Shown piece after piece: positions 52,101 through 62,800 of a DNA stretch of 64,000 bases (the stretch's first letter is position 1; each line of letters opens with the position of its first letter). The stretch spans positions 186,001 to 250,000 of the forward strand of contig NZ_JOFL01000006.1 of NCBI RefSeq assembly GCF_000719265.1. Direction: 5' to 3'. The translations under genes were made by a program, and so were the position numbers. The notes below the pieces were generated by a model. The model had not been told where the DNA came from. It searched no databases and saw only the letters and a program-made list of their open reading frames with translations. Source of the DNA: Streptomyces roseoverticillatus. Lineage in GTDB: Bacteria > Actinomycetota > Actinomycetes > Streptomycetales > Streptomycetaceae.

Positions 52101-53834
52101 AACGCGAAGGTCGACACCGGCCCGCTGACGGCGCTGCCCCTCGACGAACTGGTGCGCCGCTTCGGCCACGGCGGCCCGGCCGCCGGCCCTGCGGCCGTGC
52201 CGCCCGTGGCGGAGCCCGCGCGGCCCGCCGCGGCCGGCGGCGACCTCGTGGCGTGGCTGCGCGAGACGACGGCGGGGGTCGCCGGGGTGCCGGCGCAGGA
52301 GATCCCCGTGGACCGGCCGCTGGGCGAGGCGGGCTTCGACTCGATCGGCTTCACCCGGCTGGCGGTGGCACTGCGGGAACGCTTCGGCATCCCGGTGCGG
52401 CCCACGGTCTTCTACGCCCACCCGGACCTCACCTCGCTCGCGGCCCACCTCGGCGAGGCCCACCCCGGGGCGTTCACCCCGGCCGCCCCGGCACCCGCGC
52501 CGTCCGCGGCACCCGCGGTCGCGCCGGCCCCGTCCGCCGCGGCGGACGGCTACCCGCCGGTGGCGATCGTCGGCATCGGCGGGCGCCTGCCGTCCGCCGC
52601 CTCCCTGGAGGAGTTCTGGGGGCACCTCGCCGCCGGACGCGACCTGACCCGGCCGTACCCGCTGGAGCGCGGATTCTCCGACCGGGTCTTCCCCGAGCGC
52701 TTCCGCGGCTCGTACGTCGACGACGTGGACGCCTTCGACGCCCAGCTGTTCCGCATCTCGCCCCGCGAGGCGGCGCAGATGGACCCGCAGCAGCGGTTGC
52801 TGCTGCACGCGGCGCACGAGGCCGTCCTGGACTCGGGGCAGGTCCCGGCCGCGCTGGCGGGCAGCCGCACCGGCGTCTTCGTCGGCCTCAGCGGCGCGGA
52901 CTACCTGAGCCTGCTCGGCCCCGGCTCCCCGGAGATGGGCGACCACTTCCTGATCGGCAACGTCGCCTCGATCGCGGCCAACCGCATCTCGTACGTCTTC
53001 GACCTGCACGGCCCCAGCGCCGTCTTCGACACGGCGTGCTCCAGCTCGCTCGTCGCCGTCCACCGCGCGGCCCGCGCGCTCCAGCACGGGGACTGCGAGA
53101 TGGCCCTGGCCGGCGGAGCGAACCTGCTGCTCTCCCCGCACGGGTTCACCGGCCTGCGCCGCGCCGGGATGCTCAGCCCCGACGGCCGCTGCAAGACGTT
53201 CGACGAGCGCGCCGACGGCTACGGCCGGGGCGAGGGCGTGGTGCTCCTCGCGCTGAAGCTGCTGGACCGCGCCCTGGCCGACGGCGATCCGGTGCACGGC
53301 GTGCTGATCGGTTCCGCGGAGAACCACGGCGGGCACACCCACTCGCTCACCGTGCCCAACCCGCAGGCGCAGCGCGAGGTCGTGCTCGCCGCACACCGGG
53401 CCGCCGCGGTGGCGCCCGACACGATCGGCTACATCGAGGCCCACGGCACCGGGACGCCGCTCGGCGACCCGATCGAGATCGACGCCCTCAAGGAGGCGTT
53501 CGGCCGGCTGTACGGCGACTGGGGCATCCCGGTCGCCCCCGAACGGACCGGTGTCGGGTCCGTTAAGACGAACATCGGCCACCTGGAGGCCGCAGCCGGG
53601 GTCGCCGGCATCGTGAAGGTCCTGCTGGCGATGCGTCACCGCACGCTCCCCGGCCTGGTGGACCTGCGCGCGACCAACCCTGAGATCGACCTCTCGGACA
53701 GCCCGTTCCGGATCCAGTCCGGACGGCAGGCATGGGAAACACCCGACGGCGCGCCGGCCCGGGCCGGCGTCAGCTCGTTCGGCATGGGAGGCAGCAACGT
53801 GCACGTGGTAGTGGAAGAGGCGGGAAAGCGCTGA
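49179..53834 (+). CDS. Hybrid NRPS-PKS 3: C-A(Gly)-PCP-KS (KirAIII-like)
   Basis: A 1551-residue hybrid. A short docking-like helix (ELLAAIAAGEMSDDVAELVL) starts the protein. The condensation domain has HHLITDG (178-184). The adenylation domain has YTSGSTGEPKG near 652, and its pocket reads by eye D-I-L-Q-L-G-M-I-W-K (Asp698 first), which matches glycine codes. The PCP has GFDSIGF with Ser1055. The C-terminal KS6 (Cys1287 in DTACSSS, EAHGTGT, KTNIGHLEAAAG) extends the glycyl chain. It should form the amide between the first polyketide half and glycine, then pass the chain to PKS 4, whose N-terminus supplies the post-KS linker and DH of the KS6 module. The stop overlaps PKS 4 as TGATG. Confidence 0.93.
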   Translation: MSTELRELLAAIAAGEMSDDVAELVLRGLAEPAPAQEPVRAAEPEPEPGPYPLSRGQAALWAIHANNPQASSYNLPLGLWLGDGVDPGRLAEALAAVVRRHPGLRIAVRLDAGGPVQEITDRPAEVTRLDLRHVTDSEFAARVRNLVRRPFDLEHDALYRMWLIAAPDGGTLLLLVFHHLITDGVSSHLLLRDIVACHEALAGGRQLPPAEPATPYAEFVRWQREMLAGPEAGEHRDWWLDRLTGASTAPVLEAIADRPRRAPAAHDAGAMVQLRLSEATWSAVRNTARAARLTPFSVVLGAFAALLHRHSGHRDISVMVPTDGRPSQRFDRTVGYLINPVVLRLDCDPGRSFTELMDAVHARMAEAEDHAAYPFASVVDDLRRTSDAEAGFDIGFYMQQGVGGDQDMAAGQTVFRDALDLTQEGENDLVVEVVVRGPGALVYVKYDPERFDRSTVERLAEHYRLLLEAVMADPSRRVGDIALATDAERGAVERANATRRERPRDVTAAGLVLRQAEQAPERIAVVDAEESLTYAELAGRTHALTRVLTARGVRPGDVVGVLVGRRAALVTALLAIQAAGAAYVPLDPDFPAARLAHIATDAGLAAVVLDPDLAGRLPDGTPGVRIPLTGPETAAPAALVARRDGDLAYVLYTSGSTGEPKGVEVSHGNLVNLLDSTAVRPGCAEDDTLLAVTTAGFDISGLELLLPLTRGATVRIAPSEALRDGFALADLIGESGATIVQATPATWEMLLHAGWTGRVRRILCGGEAMTPELADRLLDRCDELWNMYGPTETTIWSSTQRVRRNRPVTVGTPLANTTFRTAGPDGAPVPFGAVGELLIGGDGVARGYRGRPELTAERFVEDPSTGERLYRTGDLARWSPTGEMVVLGRADRQVKLRGHRIELGEIEAAVRRTGEVGDVRVVVREDLAGQPQLVAFVTGGADAAASAARRIAAWLPDYMVPSRTVALARFPLTPNAKVDTGPLTALPLDELVRRFGHGGPAAGPAAVPPVAEPARPAAAGGDLVAWLRETTAGVAGVPAQEIPVDRPLGEAGFDSIGFTRLAVALRERFGIPVRPTVFYAHPDLTSLAAHLGEAHPGAFTPAAPAPAPSAAPAVAPAPSAAADGYPPVAIVGIGGRLPSAASLEEFWGHLAAGRDLTRPYPLERGFSDRVFPERFRGSYVDDVDAFDAQLFRISPREAAQMDPQQRLLLHAAHEAVLDSGQVPAALAGSRTGVFVGLSGADYLSLLGPGSPEMGDHFLIGNVASIAANRISYVFDLHGPSAVFDTACSSSLVAVHRAARALQHGDCEMALAGGANLLLSPHGFTGLRRAGMLSPDGRCKTFDERADGYGRGEGVVLLALKLLDRALADGDPVHGVLIGSAENHGGHTHSLTVPNPQAQREVVLAAHRAAAVAPDTIGYIEAHGTGTPLGDPIEIDALKEAFGRLYGDWGIPVAPERTGVGSVKTNIGHLEAAAGVAGIVKVLLAMRHRTLPGLVDLRATNPEIDLSDSPFRIQSGRQAWETPDGAPARAGVSSFGMGGSNVHVVVEEAGKR

Positions 53835-56800
53835 TGAGCCGCAACACCGAAGACAGGACCGCTCGACTGGTCGTGCTGTCGGCCGACGGCCGGGAACAGC
53901 TCGACCAGTACCGTGCGGAACTGTCGGACTGGCTGGACGCCCACCCGGCGGCTTCCCTCGACAGCGTCACGCACACGCTGCGGACCGGCCGGGAGCCGCT
54001 CCGGGAGCGTCTCGCCGTGGTCGTCACGGACATCGCCGGGCTGGCCGCGCGCCTGCGCGACGGCGACGGCGTCGTGACCGGCACGGCGGCCGCTGACGCG
54101 CCCACCGGCGGCCCGGCCCGTACGGACGACCTGACCGAGGCCGCCCGGCTGTGGGTCGCGGGAGCGGACGTCGCCTGGCCGGAGCTGCCCGGCGGCCGTC
54201 CCGCCCGCCTCTCCCTGCCCCGCCCGCCCCGGCCGTCCCGCCGCTACTGGATCAGCCCGCCCGCCGCGCTGGCCGACGGCCCGGCCGAACGGCTGCTGAC
54301 GGGCAACGAGTTCTACCTGCGCGACCACGCCCTGGGCCCGGTCCGGATCCTGCCCGCCGTGGCCGCCCTGGAGTTCGCGGTGGCCGCCGCGGCCCGGCTC
54401 GGGCACGGCCGCGCGACCGGCATCGTCAATGTCCTGTGGGCCCGCCCCGTGCTCGTCGAGGACGAGCCCGTGCGCGTGCGCCTGGACCTCCGGCAGGCCG
54501 CCGACGGCGTGTCCTACGAGGTCCGGCGGGTGGACGGGAGCGCCGCCGGCGCGCTGTGCTCCACGGGCACGCTCCGCTTCGATGCCCCGCAGGAGGCTTT
54601 GCCCCTCGACCTGGAGGCCGTCCGGGCCCGGCTGCCCCGCACGTCGACGGCCGACGAGTGCTACGCGGTCTTCAGCGCGCTCGGCGGCGGCTACGGCCCG
54701 AGCCTGCAGGGCCTGCGGTCGGTGCGGTCCGCGCCGGGCGAGGCCCTGGCGCACGTCGCGGTGCCGGAGGCCGCGGACGCTCCCTTCACCGACTTCACCC
54801 TGCACCCGTCCCTGCTGGACGCCATGCTCCAGGCCTGCCTGTGGACCGACGAGGACCCGGCCGCCCCGCGCGCCCGGCAACTGCCCTTCGCCCTGGACGC
54901 CGTCGACATCTTCGGCCCGCTGCCCGAGCGGGGCTACGTGCACGCCGTCGCGACCCCGGCCGGCCACGACGTGACCCTCGCCGACGAACAGGGCCGCGTG
55001 TCCGTACGCCTGCGCGCCGTCGTCACCCGCGCCGTGGACGGTGCCGCCGGGCTCGACGCCACCGTCGCCGCCAACCTGCTCGTGCAGCGCTGGCAGGACG
55101 CGCCGGCGCAGGCCGCCGACGGCCGGCCCGTGCGCACGGTGCTCCTCGGCGGGGCGACGCTCCCCGGCGCCGAGCCGGCCACCGAGGACGCCGTCTTCCC
55201 GTGCGCAGAGGAGCTCCTCGTCGTCCGCGCCGTGGACGGCGACCCGCTGCCCGGCCTGCTGAGGCTGTTCCGTGCCTGGTCGGCGCAGCCGGCCCCGAAG
55301 CCGGTGCGGGTCCTGCACCTGTTCCGCCCGGCCGGTACGGCCGAGGACGCGCGGGTGTACGCCCTGGACGGCTTCGGGCGCGCCCTCGCCAACGAGCACC
55401 CCGACTTCCGCGTCGCCGTGGTCGGCACCGGCGACGCCGACCCGGCGGCTGTCCTCGCCGCCGAGGCGCGCGGCGCCCACGAGTTCCGGGTCCGGTACAC
55501 CTCCGACGGCCGCCGGCAGGTGCTCCGGTGGGGGAGCGTCGAGCCGGCCCCGGCGCCGCTCGCTCCGCGCGGCACCGTGCTCGTGACCGGCGGCGCCGGA
55601 GCCCTGGGCCGCCACCTCGTCACGCACCTGGGCGGCACCGCCCGCTACGTCCTGACGGGGCGTTCGGCCCACGCCGGCCTCGCGGACCTGCGCGCCGCCG
55701 GTCTCGACGTGCACTACCTTCCGGCCGACCTCGGCGCCCCCGGTGCCGCGGCGGACCTCGTCGAGCGCGTCCACGCCGCGTTCGGACCGATCCACGGCGT
55801 GCTGCACCTCGCAGGGACGACCCGCGACGCGCTGCTGATCCGCAAGACCGACGAGGAGACCGCGGCCGTCCTCGGGCCCAAGGTGCGCGGCACCCTGGAA
55901 CTCGACCGCGCCACGGCCGGCGACCCGCTCGACTTCTTCGTCGCCTTCTCCTCCATGTCCGGCGCCGCCGGCAGCCCCGGCCAGACCGACTACGCCTACG
56001 CCAACCGCTTCCTCGACGCCTTCGCGGAGTGGCGGCGCGCGAGCGACCGGCCCGGCCGCAGCCTGTCCGTGCTCTGGTCGCTGTGGGCCGACGGCGGCAT
56101 ACGCGTCGACGCCGACGAGGCCACCGCCGCCCGGATGGCCCGTCAGGTGGGCCTGGTGGCCATGCCGACGGACGCGGCGCTGGACGCGTTCGACCGGGCG
56201 CTCGGCCACGACGGCGATCACGTCCTGGTCGCGCACGGCAACCTCGCGCGCCTGCGCCAGGTGCTCGACGCACCGGCGCCGGAGCCGTCCGCACCGGCCG
56301 CTCGGCCCGCGCCGGCCGCTCGGCCCGCCGTGGCCGCCGGTACCGCTCCTTCTGCGCCGGCGGGCACGGAACGGCCGGTCGCGGCCATGGCCGAGGACTT
56401 CCTGCGCGGGGTCCTCGCCACGGTCTTCGAGTTCCCCACGGAGGAGATCGAACCCGACGTCGCCTTCGAGCAGTTCGGCATCGACTCGCTCCTGATCATG
56501 GACTTGACCCGGCGGCTGGAGGACGACTTCGGTTCGCTGCCGAAGACGCTGTTCTTCGAGTACCAGAACCTGCGCGACCTCGCCGACTGGTTCACCGAGC
56601 ACCACGGCGCCCGGATCACGGAGCTCGCCGCACCGGCCGCCCCGCTCGCACCGGCGGCCGTGACCGAGACCGCGTCCGCGCCCGTGGCCGCGGCCACGCC
56701 CGCGGTCATCCCCGCTCCGGCCCCCTCCGCCCCGGCACCGTCCGGCCCCGTGCCCATCGCCATCGTGGGTGTCGCCGCGCGGTTCGCCGGGTCGGACACC

Positions 56801-59800
56801 CTGGAGGAGTTCTGGGCCAACCTGCGGGCCGGCCGCGACCTGGTCACCGAGATCCCGGCCGACCGCTGGAACTGGCGCGACTACGACCAGGCGACCCCCG
56901 CGGACCGGGCCGCCCCGTACAGCCGGTGGGGCAGCTTCCTGCACGGCATCGACAAGTTCGACCCGCTCTTCTTCGGCGTGTCGCCCCGCGAGGCGGAGAT
57001 CATCGACCCGCAGGAGCGGCTGTTCCTGCAGACGGCCTGGCACACCATGGAGAACGCCGGACGCACCCGCGCGGACCTGCGCGCGCGCCGCGTCGGCGTG
57101 TACGTGGGCGCCATGTACGGGCTCTACCAGCTGCACGAGGCCGAGGACGGCCGGATCGGCGCCTCGTCCCACGCCTCCATCGCCAACCGCGTCTCCTACA
57201 CCCTGGGCCTCACCGGACCCAGCCTGGGCGTGGACACGATGTGCTCGTCCTCGCTGACCGCGATCCACCTGGCCGTGCGCGACCTGCGCGCCGGCGACAC
57301 CGACATGGCCCTCGCGGGCGGCGTCAACCTGCACGTCCACCCGTACAAGTACCGCTTCCTGGGCCAGGGCGGCTTCACCTCCAGCGACGGCCTGTGCCGC
57401 AGCTTCGGCGCGGACGGCGACGGATACGTTCCCGGCGAGGGCGTCGGCGCGGTGCTGCTGCGGCCGCTGGCGGACGCCCTGCGGGACGGCGACCACATCC
57501 ACGGCGTCATCCTCGGCTCCAGCGTCAACCACGGCGGCCGCACCAACGGCTTCACCGTCCCGAACCCCGTCGCCCAGGGCGAGCTGGTCGAGCAGGCGCT
57601 GCGCGAGGCCGGCGCCGACCCGGCGTCGCTCGGCTACCTGGAGGCCCACGGCACCGGCACCGCCCTCGGCGACCCGGTGGAGATCCGCGGCCTGGCCCGC
57701 GCCCTGGGCGCGGCCGGCCTGGCGCCGCGCAGCCTGCCCATCGGGTCGGTCAAGTCCAACGTCGGCCACCTGGAATCGGCCTCCGGCATGGCCGGCCTGT
57801 GCAAGGTCCTGCTGCAGATGCAGCACGGCGAGCTCGTGCCGTCCCTGCACGCCGACCCGCTCAACCCGAACATCGACTTCGACTCGACCCCGCTGAGCGT
57901 GCAGCGCGAGCTCGCCCCCTGGCCGCGGCCGGGCAACGCCCCCCGCAGGGCGGGCCTGAGCTCCTTCGGCGCCGGCGGGGCCAACGCCCACCTCGTCATC
58001 GAGGAACACCTCCAGGACCGCGCGGCGGCGTCCGGCGACGAGCCGGGCCCGTGGCTCTTCCCGCTCTCCGCCCGGGCGCCCGAGCGCCTGCCCGTCCTGG
58101 CCGCCCAGCTGGCGGACGCCCTCGAAAGCGAGCCGCGGACGCGCCTCGCCGACGTGGCCTTCACCCTCCAGCAGGGCCGGGAGGAGTGGGCCGACCGCAT
58201 GGTCGTGCTGGCCTCCACCGTCACCGAACTGGTGGCCCGCCTGCGGGGCGCCGGCACCGAGGGGGTCTGGACCGGCAGCGCCCGCGGCCGGGCCGCCGCC
58301 CGGGCCGCGAAGCCGGTGAGCGACGCCCCGGCCGACATCGCCGCGGCCTGGGCCGCCGGCGCGAGCGTCGCATGGCCGCGGAACGGCGGCCGGCGCGTGC
58401 CCCTGCCGGGCTACCCCTTCGAGGAGCTGCGCTGCTGGCTCACCGACACCATCTGGTCGCCGCCCGCGCGGACCGCGGCCGGCCCGGCCCACCCGCTGCT
58501 GGACGAGGTCGACCCGGCCGGCAGCCTCGACGGGCTCACCTACCGGACGGCCTTCGGACCGGAGCACCCCTACATCGACGGGCACCGCGTCGGCGAGACC
58601 CGCCTGCTGCCCGCCGCGGCCGTCCTGGAAATGGCCCGCGGAGCCGCCGAGGCGGCGGGCGCGGGGCAGCGGCTCCGGCTCGCCGGCGTGCGGTGGCTGC
58701 GGCCCTTCGTCGTGGACGGCACCGAGCGCTCGGCCAGGATGCGGCTGCGCCGCGGTGACACCGGCCTGGCGTTCGACCTGCGCGACGACGCCGGCGAACT
58801 GCTCGCCCAGGGCCGGATCGACACCCTCGCCGCGCCCGCCGCGGAGACCGTTCCGCTGGAGGCCCTCCAGGCCCGCATGAACCGCCGCCACGAGGGCGCC
58901 GCCCTCTACGCGGACCTCACCGCGGCCGGCCTGTTCTACGGACCCGCCCTCAGGGCCGTCGAGTGGATCGCCGCGGGTGACGGCGAGGCACTGGTGCGGC
59001 TGCGGCTCCCCGCCGAGGCCGCTCCCTTCGCCGGCTGCGCCCTGCACCCCTCGCTGGTCGACGGCGCCCTGCACGCGTTCGCGGTGCTGCGGGACCGGAA
59101 CGCCGGACCCGCCATGGTGCCCTACGCCCTCACCGCCGCCGAGGTCTTCGCCCCGGTGACCGACCTTGCCTACGCACACGTGACGACCGCCGGCACCGAC
59201 CGCTACGACCTCACCTTCACCGACTCCGCCGGGAGCGTTGTCGCGCGCCTGCGCGACCTCTCCCTGCGCCCCGCCCCCGGCACTGCCCCGCAGCAGGCCG
59301 TGGCGGCTGCCCCGGCCCTGGCCCCGGCCCCGGCCGCACCCGCGGCCGCCGGCGCGTCGGCCGACGACCTGATGTTCGTTCCGCACTGGACCGCGCTGCC
59401 CGAGCGCCCCGCGGCCCTGGCCGGCGGCACCACCTGGCTCGTGCGCGGCCCGGAGTCCGCCGGGCTCGCGGCCGCTCTGACGGAGCGTCTGGGCGGCACC
59501 GTCGTCGAGGTGGGCCCCGACCGGGTCGCCGACGCCACCGGCCGCCCCGACCACGTCGTCCTGCTCGCCCCGCGCGCCGGCGCCCGCACCGACGACATGC
59601 ACGTCCTCGACGCGGCGCAGGAGCAGGGCGTGCTCGCCCTGTTCCGCCTCGCCAAGGTCCTGCAGCGGCTCGGCTCCTCGGTCCGGCTCACCGTCGTCAC
59701 CGAGGACGCGCTCAGCACGGCCGGCGAGCCCGTCCGCAACCCGTTCGCGGCGGCCCTGCACGGCCTCGCCCTCTCGCTGGCCCAGGAACACCCCCGCTGG

Positions 59801-62800
59801 CGGGTGGCCGTCGTCGACCGGTCGTCCGCCGACCAGCCCTCCGCGGACGTGCTCGACGTCCCCGCGGGCGGCCCGTACGCGCTGCGCCGCGGCGTGCTCC
59901 ACCACCGCCGGCTCGTCCCGGCCACGGCCACGCCGCCCGCGGAGCGCATCCGCCACGACGGCACCTACCTGATCCTCGGCGGTGCCGGCGGCATCGGCCT
60001 GGAACTGACCGCGTGGCTCGTCCGCACCCACCGGGCCAAGGTCGTCCTGCTCGGCCGCAGCGAACTGGACGCCGCGCGCCGCGAACGCCTGCGCGCCATC
60101 GACCCGAGCGGAACGCTGGTCTCCTACCGGCGCGCCGACGCGACCGACCCCGTGGCGCTGCGCGACGCCGTCGCGTGGACGCGCGCCACCCACGGCGCGC
60201 TGCACGGCGTCTTCCACGCCACGATCGTCCTGCGGGACCAGACCGTCGCCACCATGGCCGAGGAGACCTTCCGCTCGGTCCTGGAGGCCAAGACCCGTAC
60301 CTCGGTGGCCCTGCACGCCGCCCTCGGCGGCTCGGCCGATCTCGACTTCGTCCTGTTCTTCTCGTCCGCGGTGGCCCTCGCCGGCAGCGCCGGCCAGAGC
60401 AACTATGCGGCCGGGTCGACCTTCGAGGACGCCTTCGCCCACCACCTCGACGACGTGCTGGGCGCCCGGGTCGCCGTGATCAACTGGGGCTACTGGGGGA
60501 CCGTCGGCATCGTCGCCGACGAGCGCAACCGCAGCCGGCTCGCGGCCGCCGGAATCCACTCGATCACCCCGGAGGAGGGGATGGCCGCCGTGCACGCCGT
60601 ACTGGGACGCCAGGACCGTCAGGTCGTCGTGGTCAAGGCCGACGCCTCCGCCCTCGCCGCCGTCGGCGCGCAGCAACGCACGGACGGCCCCGCGGACGGT
60701 GAGGCACCGGCGAACGACACCTCTCTGGTGCCGTCGCTGGCGGCCCTCCCGCCCGTCGCCCGCCTGCTCACCGAGGCCGACGACGCCCGCCTGACCGAGG
60801 TCATGTGCGGCTGGCTGTGGACGCTCTTCCGGCAGGAAGGCGTCTTCCTGACCGCGACCGAGCAGTGGACCCCCGCGGCCCTCGCCGAGCGGCTGCGCGT
60901 CGTCCCCGCCCACGGCAGGCTCTTCGCCGAGCTCCTGCGGCAGCTGACCCTGTCGGGCCACCTGAACGACCGCGACGGGCAGTTCGCCCCCGCCGGGCGC
61001 CCGGCCGCCGAGGACCCCGAGGGCGACCTCGTCGCGCTGTGCGAGCAGAAGCCGGCCCTCAACCGCTTCGACCGGCTCCTGCGCCCGTGCATGCAGAACC
61101 TGTTCGGCGTCATGCGCGGCACCGTCCGCGCCACCGACGTGATGTTCCCGGGCGGTTCGACCGCACTCGTGGAAGGCGCCTACCGGGGCAGCCCGGTCGT
61201 CGACCGCGCCAACGAGCTCGTCGTCGGCGGCGTCCTGGACCACCTGACCGGCCACGACGGCCCGCTGACCGTCGTCGAGATCGGCGCGGGCACGGGAGGC
61301 ACCACCGCGAGCGTGCTGCCCGCCCTCGCCGCTTCGGGCGCGGACGTCACGTACGTCTACACCGACATCTCCCGCGCCTTCCTGCAGCACGGACGGCAGC
61401 GGTTCGCCGAGGAGCACCCGTTCGTCCGCTTCCAGCAGCTCGACGTCTCGGGCGACCCGGCGGCGCAGGGCTTCGAGCCCGGCAGCGCCGACCTGGTCGT
61501 GGCCGCCAACGTCCTGCACGCGACCGCCGACCTGCTCGGCACCCTGCGCGCGGTGGCGTGGCTGCTCAAGCCCGGCGGGCGGCTGGTGCTCAACGAGGCC
61601 AGCAGCAACGTCCTGACCGCCACCCTCACCTTCGGCCTGCTCGACGGCTGGTGGCTGCACCGCGACGCCGAGTTGCGCTTGCCCGGCTCACCCCTGCTCT
61701 CCGCGCCCGGCTGGCGCAAGGCGCTGGCGCTCGCCGGGTTCGCCCGCAGCCGCGCCCTGCCGGCCGACGAGGGGCTGACCCAGCACGTGGTGCTCGCGCA
61801 CACCGCATCGGACGCCGTGCCCCCGGCCGCCGTGCCCGCGGCCGCCGTCACGGCCGCCGCGACGCCGGCGCGCGCCGGGGAGCCCGCACGCGCCGCCGAG
61901 CCGCCGGCGTCGTCCGGCGGGGGCGCCGAGGCGCTGGCCGCGGCCGCCCAGGAGTACGTGAAGGACGCCTTCGAGCGGATCCTCCAGGTGCCGCGCGACC
62001 GGCTCTGGCTCGACGAGACGTACGAGAACTTCGGCGTCGACTCGCTGACCGTGCCCCAGATCGTGGACGTGCTGTCCGAGCGCATGGGGGAGCTTCCGGC
62101 GACCCTGCTGTTCGAGTACCCGACGATCCGCGAGATCGCCGACCACCTGGCCGACCGGCATGCCGACCGCGTGCGCGCCCTGCTGCCCGAGGCGCCCGCG
62201 CCCGCCGCGGCCCCGGCCGTGCGGGTCGCCGAGCGGACTCCGGAGGAGTCCCGCCCCGCGGCCGACCAGCGCATCGCCGTCGTCGGCATCGCGGGCCGCT
62301 ACCCCCTGGCCGACGACCCGGACGCGTTCTGGGCGAACCTGCGCGCCGGCCGCGACTGCGTGCGCGAGGTGCCGGCCGACCGGTGGGACCACCGCGACAT
62401 GGCCGACGTGGACGGGCAGAAGCCCGGCCGCTGGGGCGGCTTCCTCGACGGCATCGACGAGTTCGACCCCCGCTTCTTCCAGATGTCGCTGCGCGAGGCC
62501 GAGCTCACCGACCCGCAGGAACGCCTCTTCCTCCAGACCTCCTGGCACGCCATGGAGGACGCCGGATACACCCGGGCGCGCCTGCGCGGCAGCCGCGTCG
62601 GCGTGTACGTGGGCGTCATGTACGGGCACTACCAGCTGTTCGAGGACGAGCGGGGCCTCGCGGGCGGCATGGGGTACGCCTCCATCGCCAACCGGGTCTC
62701 GTACTTCTTCGACTTCCACGGGCCGAGCCTGGCGATCGACACCATGTGCTCGTCGTCGCTGACGGCCATTCACCTCGCCTGCGAGGCCCTGGCGGCCGGG

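Noticed and set aside
54151..58758. Plus-strand 1535-codon Arg/Pro-rich frame
   Set aside because: It is out of frame with PKS 4, whose true frame starts at 53834 and stays open to the end of the window.
53636..61660. Very long minus-strand open frame (over 2600 codons), and similar ones at 38539-46173, 46180-49284, 48927-53804 and 29751-36245
   Set aside because: They are shadows of the plus-strand megasynthases caused by high GC. Their translations are Gly/Arg/Val/Asp-rich with no domains, while the plus-strand frames show continuous KS, KR, DH and ACP motifs.
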